Source of the DNA: JBAZDC01 sp041654595
GTDB taxonomy: Bacteria; Pseudomonadota; Gammaproteobacteria; Burkholderiales; Burkholderiaceae_B
Assembly (NCBI GenBank): GCA_964551305.1
Contig: CAZKBT010000001.1
Location: 1-64,000, forward strand
Direction: 5' to 3'
DNA length: 64,000 nt
Part shown: piece by piece, positions 42,874-53,288 of the stretch
Layout of the letters: each line of letters begins with the position of its first letter
How positions within the stretch are numbered: the first letter of the stretch is position 1
Notes under the pieces: generated by a model
The model's database searches: none
Seen by the model: only the letters and a program-made list of their open reading frames with translations
What the model was told of the DNA's origin: nothing
Position numbers and translations under genes: made by a program

Positions 42874-43812
42874 CTAACTCTTTCTATAAAATAAAAGAAC
42901 ACCACCAATCATTGACGATGCAAACAGAGGAATAAGAGTCAGTAAAGCCCCCGTCGTAGCCACGCTCATCGACATGCCCGACTGCTGCATCAGCAAACTT
43001 AACGCCCCCTCTCTTACGCCTATGCCGCCAAGAGTAACGGGGACGGAAGCCATCAATACCGACAACGGAGCAGAAAACACAACCGCCGGCAGAGAAGCTG
43101 ACGGCTCAATAGAACGAAACATCAGCCATACGGACAAAATCCACGTCGCCTGGAAGAAAAGACTTATGGCCAAGGTATAAAAAAACAGCTTCCGTTTGGA
43201 AAATAAAGCGCCAAGCTGACGGGCGAAGCCCGCAACCTTTCCGCCCACTACCCTCTTGACGAAAAATCGCGCCCTCTCCGAAGCAAGCAGCAGCATAACC
43301 AATAGAAGAATGGCCACTCCAGCGCCAAATATATGCACTAGCGGAAGCCCTACTTGGAAAAACGGGCCGACTCCAAAAACAATGCATATGAGCGAAACCG
43401 ACACTATGGACAAGATGGCAAAAACGCCTAAGATTCTGTCATAAATAACGGAGGCGATTAGTTTTTCTTTGCTATTGGGAAAACGCTTGAAAAGAAAGGC
43501 AGCTTTTACTAGGTCGCCACTTCCTTGTCCAGGCAAAAAATTTCCCAGTAGCGTGCCTATCTGTGTAAGTCGCCAGGTCTCCAGCCTGGCGACAGCCATG
43601 CCCTGGTTGCGCAGCACATAGTTCCAGCGATATGAGGCAAAGTACTGTCCGAGGAGAAAAACAAGAACCCCCGCCCCGATAAAACAATAGTTAGCTTCTT
43701 TCAGGGCCGATCTAATGGAATCTATATCCGAAACAAATACAATCCACGTCAACGCAAAGATGGCGATCGCTGCTTTAATAAAAAAAACAATATATTTTCT
43801 TCTCGCACCCAT
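42874..43812 (-). CDS. YbhN/lysylphosphatidylglycerol-synthetase-TM family membrane protein (putative lipid-linked sugar flippase)
   Basis: A 312-residue polytopic protein of about eight membrane segments with no extramembrane domain. Family features: LGQYFASYRWNYVLRNQG, the loop LTQIGTLLGNFLPGQGSGDLVKAAFLFKRFP (about 84-114) and the late VPVTLGGIGVREGALSLLMQQSG. The family (UPF0104, YbhN, AglD-like) is linked to membrane lipid or lipid-sugar translocation, with evidence uneven between members. Between a methyltransferase and the ACP gene and in the same operon as GtrB-like and GT-C proteins, it may replace GtrA as the translocator. This is inference. Confidence 0.82.
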   Translation of the reverse strand: MGARRKYIVFFIKAAIAIFALTWIVFVSDIDSIRSALKEANYCFIGAGVLVFLLGQYFASYRWNYVLRNQGMAVARLETWRLTQIGTLLGNFLPGQGSGDLVKAAFLFKRFPNSKEKLIASVIYDRILGVFAILSIVSVSLICIVFGVGPFFQVGLPLVHIFGAGVAILLLVMLLLASERARFFVKRVVGGKVAGFARQLGALFSKRKLFFYTLAISLFFQATWILSVWLMFRSIEPSASLPAVVFSAPLSVLMASVPVTLGGIGVREGALSLLMQQSGMSMSVATTGALLTLIPLFASSMIGGVLLFYRKS

Positions 43813-43841
43813 CTTTTACTTGCTCTGTGTCTCTAGGCCCT

Positions 43842-44078
43842 TTACCCGGCCCGGCCCTTCAAATATAAAATAATATCCTCGATACTATGCAGTTTTTCTA
43901 TGTCCTCATCGGAAACCTTCAATTCGTACCTCTCTTCCAAGAGAAGTATGATGTTAAACAATCCTAGCGAATCTATTCCCTGGTCTTCCAAAGGAATACT
44001 ATCGCGAAGCCCTTCGGGATTGGCAACGACGTTGGCTTCGTCAATTGCTGAAATAATATCCGAACGCTCTATTTGCAT
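43842..44078 (-). CDS. dedicated acyl carrier protein
   Basis: A 78-residue acyl carrier protein. The phosphopantetheine site is Ser37 in GIDSLGLFNIILLLEERY, followed by helix III (SDEDIEKLHSIEDIILYL); helix I is SDIISAIDEANVV. It is acidic and of normal size. The sequence differs clearly from housekeeping AcpP (no DSLDTVELVM block), so it is probably a specialised carrier. One base separates it from the KAS III stop upstream. Its partners should be the KAS III and LpxD-like enzymes. Confidence 0.93.
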   Translation of the reverse strand: MQIERSDIISAIDEANVVANPEGLRDSIPLEDQGIDSLGLFNIILLLEERYELKVSDEDIEKLHSIEDIILYLKGRAG

Positions 44079-44079
44079 T

Positions 44080-45003
44080 CTAACTCCTTCTTTTTATAAC
44101 AGTACTGGCCCAAGAAAGCCCGACCCCAAAACCACTCAACACCAAGCTATTATTATTCTTATCCCGCATTATGGATTCCAACATCATTGGTATTGACGAC
44201 GAGACGGTATTTCCATACTCAGCCGCCAGAAACGGAACCTTCCGGCGCTCCACCCCGAGCCTATCCGCAATAGTCTCGACAATAAACCGACTACCTTGAT
44301 GCAAGACAAAACAATCTATTGCGTCAAGATCAGTCTGATTCTTTTCAACTGTTTTACGAATATGATCAGGAACTCTTGACGCTGTAAAGTTAAAAACCGC
44401 CCTGCCATTCATATAGAGAATGCCATCATTGCATGCCAGTTTCTCAGCCTCCGCCCCCAGCGTGCCAAATGAAAACGCGCCAAGATCAAATATAGGCTCG
44501 TCAGTCAGCAAAGTAGCCGTCGAACCGTCACCAAAAATCAGGCTGGTCGCTTTATCCTGAGGGTCGACTATCCTTGAATAGGGGTCGGCCGTTACTATCA
44601 CCCCCTTACGCAGCTGATTAGCGGACATGAAGGCGGACACAATGGACAAAGCATATACATACCCCGAGCATCCCAAGCCGATGTCGAAACAAGCGCACTC
44701 ATCGGAGAGGCCCAAAACGCCATGAACCACTGCGGAAAGATGGGGAATGTTTCGGCCTGGATTCTGAGAAACGACAGCCAATACTTCGATTGCGGACAGG
44801 TCCAAATCCATTCTCCGGCTCAGCATCTCCAGTGCTGAAACCGCCAAGTCTTTCGCCTGCTGATCCGGACGCATCTGCGCCAGGCTCCGAAAACCAATGC
44901 GTCCTTCCACTTGCTCATGACTAGAGCCTACGCACAGAGCTCGGTCCAGCGCATCTATTCGCTGCTCGGGAAGATAAGCTGCGATACCGGATATTCCTAT
45001 CAT
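44080..45003 (-). CDS. 3-oxoacyl-ACP synthase III-like enzyme
   Basis: A 307-residue thiolase-fold condensing enzyme of the FabH/KAS III family. The triad is intact: Cys112 in DIGLGCSGYVYAL, His235 in CFVLHQGSRFI and Asn265 in AEYGNTVSSSIP. The fold start GISGIAAYLPEQRID and the end LSGFGVGLSWASTVI are typical. KAS III condenses a short acyl-CoA with malonyl-ACP to a 3-oxoacyl-ACP. Paired with its own ACP it probably makes a short special acyl group for sugar decoration, as VioS is proposed to do in the modified-viosamine flagellin glycan of Pseudomonas syringae. Overlaps the preceding gene by four bases (ATGA). Confidence 0.93.
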   Translation of the reverse strand: MIGISGIAAYLPEQRIDALDRALCVGSSHEQVEGRIGFRSLAQMRPDQQAKDLAVSALEMLSRRMDLDLSAIEVLAVVSQNPGRNIPHLSAVVHGVLGLSDECACFDIGLGCSGYVYALSIVSAFMSANQLRKGVIVTADPYSRIVDPQDKATSLIFGDGSTATLLTDEPIFDLGAFSFGTLGAEAEKLACNDGILYMNGRAVFNFTASRVPDHIRKTVEKNQTDLDAIDCFVLHQGSRFIVETIADRLGVERRKVPFLAAEYGNTVSSSIPMMLESIMRDKNNNSLVLSGFGVGLSWASTVIKRRS

Positions 45004-45620
45004 GCCGCTTTCCGTGCACTGAAATAAATCTGCCCGATCGCCGAGCCGTCCAAGATGATTTCAGACTTCGTCAATCGAGACCCCAGAGCTTGGACCACAC
45101 GGATTGTCGTCCCTGTGAGCTTGCTGGGCAGCGGCCATGACTGACTTTCCCACTTGCAGAATATCCATTTCCCTGTGGCATTTGGATAGACTCGCAAATG
45201 GAGGGCCTTCGTCATTGAGGTCAGCGTTTCTATCGGCGTATAAGGAGACTCTTCGAGAAGCCTTATACTCAGTTGGTCGGCATCAAGCCGGGTCAATCCA
45301 AGCACGGCATCCTCATCATACTCATAGCTTTCCGTAGGACCGTCCTCGCGTTCTTTGAGCCTGCCCACCCATGCTTCATCGCCCACCGTAAATCTTAGTA
45401 GCGCTACATCGTTGCTTTCAATTTTTGGATCGCGATCTGAAAGTTTCTTAAGCTCGAGCCGCATATTCTTATTTGACATGCGATGCATCGTAAAGACTAT
45501 GTTGCTTAGACGCTCGGAAAATTGCCGTGCCGCCACTCCCGCGCACTGACTGAGCATATCTGGACCCTGAATGTAATCTCTAGGCGCTTTAAACGAGTAT
45601 GAAATGTCAAATGTTTTCAC
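45000..45620 (-). CDS. unrecognised 206-residue protein in the acyl-sugar operon
   Basis: I cannot name this protein. It is soluble, without signal or membrane segments. N-terminal part: IQGPDMLSQCAGVAARQFSE; middle: a charged stretch KEREDGPTESYEYDEDAVLG; C-terminal part: YTPIETLTSMTKALHLRVYP and SEIILDGSAIGQIYFSARK. The pairing of a helix-forming segment followed by strands in both halves, with a final strand ending in IGQIYFSA, is reminiscent of double-hotdog thioesterase/dehydratase proteins, which would fit between KAS III and an acyltransferase. That is a guess. GTG start without a visible ribosome site, overlapping the previous stop by 14 bases, so coupled translation is likely. Confidence 0.78.
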   Translation of the reverse strand: MKTFDISYSFKAPRDYIQGPDMLSQCAGVAARQFSERLSNIVFTMHRMSNKNMRLELKKLSDRDPKIESNDVALLRFTVGDEAWVGRLKEREDGPTESYEYDEDAVLGLTRLDADQLSIRLLEESPYTPIETLTSMTKALHLRVYPNATGKWIFCKWESQSWPLPSKLTGTTIRVVQALGSRLTKSEIILDGSAIGQIYFSARKAA

Positions 45621-46509
45621 GGCGTTTTAGGTCAAAATGTTGTCTCAAGTGCGTTTTATGAGAAACCGCAAAGTTTCCCGATACGGTCGCACTCGAAGGA
45701 ATACTGTGCGCGACGACAGAACCCATTTTTATATGAGCCTTATCGCCGATCGTCAGGCCTTGAGCAATACAAGACGACACGCCCATCCACACTTGGCGCC
45801 CCACCTTTACTCTGCCAGCCACAACAGTATTGCCTGAAATAGTTGATTGATCTCCGATTGTAGCGCCATGGCCAATATTAGCCATGATGCCGATTTGGCA
45901 ATCCTCGCCGATAGTAGTCGGAGACTTGAAAAGAGATTTGGCTATCACCGCGCCGGATAGAATACCGGATCTGGCTCCGATATAAACGCCGCCTGCGTGA
46001 TTGATGCGCAGCAACTTTCCCTGAGGTTGACGGAGGGTCAACAATCCCTCTGCGCCGATCACCGCATTCGAATCGACATACACGTCATCCATGATCCGGA
46101 CACCGCTACCGACGACAACGCCCGCTCCGATCGTCACGTTCCGCCCTATATATGACATCGGAGAAATCCGTGCGGACGGATGAATGTCTACATTCTCTCC
46201 CAGGCCACACTCAATGTCACTCAACGATGAGTTTTTATATATTTCGGCATACGCTTCAAAAAAAAGATGCCTAGGGTCCTCGGCTACCACGATAGCTTTC
46301 ATTCCCCCTTCGGCATAAATTAAAAGCGATTCAGTTGTAATGATGGCGGATACGTTGTCATTATTCATCGCCATATCTAAGAACTGAAGATTCTGACAAT
46401 AGCAAAGCGATCCAGGATAAATAGAGCCGGCTTCGTCCAGCTGATCAAATTCACCATCGAATTTGATGATATTTTTCGGAAAAAAATCAGAAATGCGAAA
46501 AAGGCTCAT
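45607..46509 (-). CDS. LpxD-like N-acyltransferase
   Basis: A 300-residue protein with the two-domain plan of LpxD, the acyl-ACP-dependent N-acyltransferase of lipid A synthesis. The N-terminal domain ends with IVVAEDPRHLFFEAYAEIY (about 73-91), the LpxD nucleotide-recognition element (compare VDNPYLAFA). The beta-helix follows with hexapeptide turns from SARISPMSYIG, and the catalytic-type His214 in ANIGHGATIGDQ corresponds to QIAHNVxIG of LpxD. The LpxD C-terminal helices are short. In this operon, with its own ACP and KAS III, it should acylate the 4-amino group of dTDP-Fuc4N. ATG at 46509; a TTG at 46530 would overlap the upstream gene. Lipid A lpxD itself lies elsewhere with lpxA-fabZ. 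Confidence 0.86.
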   Translation of the reverse strand: MSLFRISDFFPKNIIKFDGEFDQLDEAGSIYPGSLCYCQNLQFLDMAMNNDNVSAIITTESLLIYAEGGMKAIVVAEDPRHLFFEAYAEIYKNSSLSDIECGLGENVDIHPSARISPMSYIGRNVTIGAGVVVGSGVRIMDDVYVDSNAVIGAEGLLTLRQPQGKLLRINHAGGVYIGARSGILSGAVIAKSLFKSPTTIGEDCQIGIMANIGHGATIGDQSTISGNTVVAGRVKVGRQVWMGVSSCIAQGLTIGDKAHIKMGSVVAHSIPSSATVSGNFAVSHKTHLRQHFDLKRRENI

Positions 46510-46513
46510 AAAA

Positions 46514-47461
46514 TTAGAGAAGCTCTTCAAAAACTGAACATTGCTCTACATGGCTGGCCTCTTCAACCAAACGACCCAGGTATTCGCCAAGAATACCCAT
46601 GCACAGCAAAATATTGCCGCTGAGAAAGGAAATCAATACGGCTAGCGAGGCCCAGCCTGGCGCCGTATAATCTGCCATCATCGCAGTAATAGCAATCCAC
46701 ACAGCGTAAGCCAGACTGGCAAAGCTAATAACAATACCCCAAGCCACCATCATGCGCAATGGCAAGTAGGAATGATTGATGAGCAGGTAAGACATTGTCT
46801 TGATCAATTTTCTCAAAGAATACGAGCTTCCCTTTCCATCAACACGCTTCGCGTGCCTTATATCCACATTTGCTATGTACTTGGCCGGCACTACCTTTAG
46901 CAATAGCGCGGTAATATGAGGGTGCGCTCCGCGATAGTTTGTTATTTGCTTAGCGATATTTATAGGCATCCCACGATAACTCGACAAATAGAGCCATTTC
47001 GGCTTGCCGAGAATTCGGCCCGCAAGATGCTGATTGGCACGCGAGCCAATATTTCTCCACCAAGAGTGTTGTTTTGTCGTTTCCTTTATTTTCCCTATAA
47101 CTAATCTTTTATCCGTATTCAGCATATTGACGAACAACGGTATATCTTCTGGAAAACATTGCAGGTCGTCGTCAATCGTAATTACGTAATCTTTAGTGGC
47201 ATATCGAAGACCGCACAGAGTCGCATGCTGCTGCCCATGATTGAAGGCCAGTCGTACCGCCTTCACCCTGGAATCACCACGATGCAGCTTTAGCAATTTT
47301 TCCCAGGAGTCATCGACACTGGCATCATCAATATAAATAATTTCCCAGTCCGCGCACAGGATATTGAGTTGTTCTGATAATCGCTTGTATAGCTGCTCCA
47401 GTATTTCCGCACTTTGAAATACTGGAACTACTATACTTAAGCTGCGCTGGGTAATAGTCAT
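46514..47461 (-). CDS. GtrB-like polyprenyl-phosphate glycosyltransferase (GT2)
   Basis: A 315-residue GT2 enzyme with a C-terminal pair of membrane segments (about 232-256 and 269-292), the arrangement of GtrB, ArnC and DPM1-type proteins that load one sugar on undecaprenyl phosphate. Active-site motifs: YIDDASVDDSWE (about 45-56), ITIDDDLQCFPEDIP (about 93-107, metal-binding DxD) and LRMMVAWG at the first membrane segment. The donor should be the acylated dTDP-amino sugar. The next gene begins four bases after its stop. Confidence 0.9.
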   Translation of the reverse strand: MTITQRSLSIVVPVFQSAEILEQLYKRLSEQLNILCADWEIIYIDDASVDDSWEKLLKLHRGDSRVKAVRLAFNHGQQHATLCGLRYATKDYVITIDDDLQCFPEDIPLFVNMLNTDKRLVIGKIKETTKQHSWWRNIGSRANQHLAGRILGKPKWLYLSSYRGMPINIAKQITNYRGAHPHITALLLKVVPAKYIANVDIRHAKRVDGKGSSYSLRKLIKTMSYLLINHSYLPLRMMVAWGIVISFASLAYAVWIAITAMMADYTAPGWASLAVLISFLSGNILLCMGILGEYLGRLVEEASHVEQCSVFEELL

Positions 47462-47556
47462 CGGTATATCTGCTCTATATAGATAGATGCCTAGTTGGGG
47501 TTTTGCACCAAAACATCGAGGCAGCCGTTCTTTTAAACAAGTTTAACCATGACATG

Positions 47557-49404
47557 TTAACGTTTTTCGTCGTCTCCCGCCTTGCTTTTAATGCATGACG
47601 TATGCGCCGCGGACAATGCTCGGATAGGCTTATAAAGCGTTTGAGTACGAGGCACGTCGTACCCGCCGACCCCGCCGGGAACCGGCCAGGAAGCGATCTC
47701 CACATAATCAGTTTGCAGATGCGCCCCAAAAACTTCCACCACCTGCGCCGACAGGCTTCGCGGCCCGTCCTTTTCAAATAGAACCCACGCAACCGCCAGT
47801 TCGGAACAAGAAGCCAGACGCAACGCTTCGACCGCGCGCCTATCGCTGCCGGGATACCCACCGATCGTCCAACCCTGGCCCACCGCTTTTGCACCCAACG
47901 CATATAAAATACCAGGGGACTGCCCCGTCAGATCAATAAGAGGCGTGCCTGGCTCCCAGCCTGCTCCAGCAGCCGAGGCTTTAGCTTCTTCTATGTATTT
48001 TCCGTAAGCTTCCGACAATGTCAGCCGCGCGCCCCTTGGGCCTACCTCCGTAACATGATTATTCAATCTCAACGGCTGAGGCTGTCGGTACGGATGCTCC
48101 ATGCCGGAAAGCAAGAGAACAGCCGTGATCGCCTGGCATTCTAATGTCAACGGCAGAGCAAATTCCCAACCACCTCGACTCCGGGCGACTGGGCCAAGCA
48201 GCACAAGCCCCCCCAATACCCAGAATACTCCCGCAGCTCCCATTGCGGTCCAATAAAGGCCGTTCGTGCCAATAACGTAGGCATAAGGCATCGCCACGAA
48301 CAGGAGCGCCAGAGACCATTTTTTTGCGCCGAGTTCGAATAAAAGCTTTTCCCTGGCGAATATCAGTGAAACCAACGCAGATGGAAAAACAACCGCCCAT
48401 ATTAATAAGTTTTTATGTATGCCAAGATTGAGATAGCTTTCGTCATGCTTAAAGACCACCAAGTAAATGATGTAAACGAAACTCAAGGAAGCCAGAACGG
48501 CGACACTCTTTGAAGCCCACCCTCGCACCATCATGCAAATGGTAGCGACAAAACCGAGAGCGCCCAGCTTCCATATAAAGCCCTTGACTTTTTCTTCTAG
48601 AATCAGTTCTTCGAGCCTGAATATGCTATCTATATCATGCCCGCTTTGAAGATAGGAGGAAAATAAAACTCCTGTCTTAATTCTTTCTGCAAATTTAACT
48701 ATTGATCCATCTATTAACAATGCGCTCATGACCAGCAAGATCAATGCGCTCCCTATGGAAACCAACAACAAACGCGTTATTATGATTCGCGAAACGGCTA
48801 GATAGAGCGACACGCCGACAGCCAACGCAGCGGCGGTGCTTGGCTTTGCCATAAATGCCAGCCACCCTCCGACCCCGATTAAGACCCATCCCAAAAGGCT
48901 GGTCCTACTTGAAGTTTCATCCGCCAACAATAAGCCGCTTACCGTGACAAGCAATGCCTGCAACGCAAGAGTGTTATAACTGGGCGTAACAAGCCCAATC
49001 TCAAACACTGTCAAAGAGCTTACAGAGAAGCCTGCGGAAACTACTGCGCACATCAGATTCCGGCTCTGATTCAGGGTTTTTGTCAAAAGGGAAAAAAACG
49101 CAACCCAAGCAGCGAAAAATGTTATCAGTACATTAAACACCCTAAGATATGAAATATCTTCCCTTAGCAGCAAATGAATCGGGTGATAAACAAAATCAAA
49201 AAGCGTCACACCCCATGTGTATTGGAATGGATTCGATATTTTTACTAAATAATATCCCTCATCGGTAAAATCGATTCCGTAGCCGCTATAGAAAATAAGC
49301 CACGCCAAAATAACAACGACACCCAACGCGGAAGCCAATGCCAGAATACACTTGGATATTTCTTGAGTAGAAAAAGCAATCTCATGGTTATCTTTACGAT
49401 ACAT
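47557..49404 (-). CDS. large GT-C-like membrane glycosyltransferase (putative)
   Basis: A 615-residue polytopic protein. About ten to eleven membrane segments lie in residues 20-430, followed by a soluble, likely periplasmic, C-terminal domain of about 180 residues (for example LTLSEAYGKYIEEAKASAAGAGW and WTIGGYPGSDRRAVEALRLAS). The first loop contains YSGYGIDFTDEGYYLVKISNPF, whose acidic DFTDEGYY resembles the catalytic first-loop Asp/Glu of GT-C enzymes and O-antigen-modifying GtrC proteins. Expected role: transfer of the lipid-linked modified sugar to the O-chain. First gene of the operon, with a candidate promoter 61 bases upstream. Confidence 0.78.
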   Translation of the reverse strand: MYRKDNHEIAFSTQEISKCILALASALGVVVILAWLIFYSGYGIDFTDEGYYLVKISNPFQYTWGVTLFDFVYHPIHLLLREDISYLRVFNVLITFFAAWVAFFSLLTKTLNQSRNLMCAVVSAGFSVSSLTVFEIGLVTPSYNTLALQALLVTVSGLLLADETSSRTSLLGWVLIGVGGWLAFMAKPSTAAALAVGVSLYLAVSRIIITRLLLVSIGSALILLVMSALLIDGSIVKFAERIKTGVLFSSYLQSGHDIDSIFRLEELILEEKVKGFIWKLGALGFVATICMMVRGWASKSVAVLASLSFVYIIYLVVFKHDESYLNLGIHKNLLIWAVVFPSALVSLIFAREKLLFELGAKKWSLALLFVAMPYAYVIGTNGLYWTAMGAAGVFWVLGGLVLLGPVARSRGGWEFALPLTLECQAITAVLLLSGMEHPYRQPQPLRLNNHVTEVGPRGARLTLSEAYGKYIEEAKASAAGAGWEPGTPLIDLTGQSPGILYALGAKAVGQGWTIGGYPGSDRRAVEALRLASCSELAVAWVLFEKDGPRSLSAQVVEVFGAHLQTDYVEIASWPVPGGVGGYDVPRTQTLYKPIRALSAAHTSCIKSKAGDDEKR

Positions 49405-49464
49405 TTTCTATATGAGCTCCCAAAACCCATCTGCACTTAGCGATTAACCTTGCCCATCCCTAAG

Positions 49465-49494
49465 AGCATATTTTTTAAAGAATATTTTTATCAA
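49465..49494 (-). promoter_or_regulatory. sigma-70-type promoter of the acyl-sugar glycan operon
   Basis: On the minus strand TTGATA (49489-49494) is separated by an 18-base AT-only-like spacer from TATGCT (49465-49470); both boxes are close to consensus. The ATG of the first gene is about 60 bases downstream. Confidence 0.5.
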
Positions 49495-49660
49495 TATATT
49501 GCCGGCGGGACATCGCTACCAATCGAACGATCTATGCACTTGCCGAAATCAGGCTCATCATGCTTATTCGGAAGATAGATGAAGCAATGAATTAGAACAC
49601 TATTTCCGAACGAGGTAAGTGCAACACCGCTCCCATCTTTGAAAGGCATCTCCATCCCGA

Positions 49661-49710
49661 CTAGTCAACTAGGTATTCACCCCAGTTCCACAACCTGCAT
49701 AGTCAACTAT
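49661..49710 (+). promoter_or_regulatory. pair of 12-bp palindromes overlapping the catabolic promoter
   Basis: CTAGTCAACTAG (49661-49672) and ATAGTCAACTAT (49699-49710) share the core TAGTCAACTA and differ in the outer base pair in a way that keeps the symmetry. Their centres are 38 bases apart. The second overlaps TATACT (49708-49713), the likely -10 box. This looks like an operator pair, with the GntR regulator encoded at 56710 the natural candidate: GntR-family sites usually contain a GT-N2-AC core. Confidence 0.65.
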
Positions 49711-49765
49711 ACTTTCCTCATCATTCAAGGCAATCGCCCAGCCGAGCACTTGCAGGAGAGTAGAG

Positions 49766-50582
49766 ATGAGTTTGGTCGACACGCATATCCACGTGTTCAT
49801 CCGCGGACTGAAGCTGGCCGCCGTTCGACGCTATGTACCGGACTACGACGCCACCATCGAAGACTACCAGGTCGAGATGAAGAAGAACGGCATCATCCAT
49901 GCGGTGGTGGTGCAGCCCAGCTTTCTGGGCACCGACAATAGCTATATGTGCGAGATCTTGGAGCGGCATCCGCAAATGCTGCGCGGCATCGCCGTGGTGG
50001 AGCCGTCGGTGTCCGAAGACGAGCTCGACGCCCTTCAAAAGTCGGGCGTGGTCGGCATTCGGCTCAATCTGGACGGGCTTGCGCTGCCCGCGTTCGACGA
50101 CGGCCATTGGCCCCGACTGCTGGACTCCATACGCCGCCGCGACTGGCAGATCGAGATCCATCGCGAAGGCCGCGATTTGCCGCAGCTGATCGATCCCCTG
50201 CTCGACGCCGGCATCAACGTCGTGGTGGACCACTTCGGACGATTGGACGATGATCTTGGCATCGAAGATCCGGGCTTCAAGCATATTCTTGAAAAAGGCG
50301 CGTCGCGCCGCTTGTGGGTAAAGCTGTCCGGCGCCTACCGCAACGGCAGCGACGGCCGCGGTTTTGCGTCCGCGCCCAAGGCGGCGCAGCTGCTGCTGCG
50401 GCATTTGGGCGCGGACAGGCTGGTGTGGGGCAGCGACTGGCCGCATACGCGACACGAATCCTACATCACCGTCGAACGCATGAAAAGCGAGTTCGAGAAA
50501 TGGGTGCCGTCTCAGGAAGAGCGCGAGCTGATCGGCGGGAAAACGGCATTGCGGCTGTTCAAGTTCGAAACAGGTGGCGCGG

Positions 50583-50590
<8 letters not shown>
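49766..50590 (+). CDS. amidohydrolase/lactonase of the LigI-like COG3618 family
   Basis: A 274-residue TIM-barrel hydrolase. DTHIHVF (about 5-11) at the first strand, VVQPSFLGTDN, then IEIHREGRDL, VVVDHFGR, KLSGAYR and the last-strand motif WGSDWPHTRHE (about 221-231), typical of the 2-pyrone-4,6-dicarboxylate lactonase group, which often acts on lactones of polycarboxylic acids. First gene of the operon; ATG preceded by AGGAGAG. Its place with aconitase, MmgE/PrpD and an isocitrate-lyase-like enzyme suggests it opens a lactone of a citrate analogue (inference). Confidence 0.86.

Positions 50591-53277
<2,687 letters not shown>

Positions 53278-53288
<11 letters not shown>

Larger units (their letters stand above)
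49405..49765. other. divergent control region between the acyl-sugar operon and the catabolic operon
   Basis: A 361-base non-coding region. The left part is AT-rich and carries a minus-strand promoter for the glycan operon (49465-49494). The right part carries two palindromic operator-like sites and a -10 box for the catabolic operon (49661-49713). The GC content shifts sharply from the left side to the right. Confidence 0.7.
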
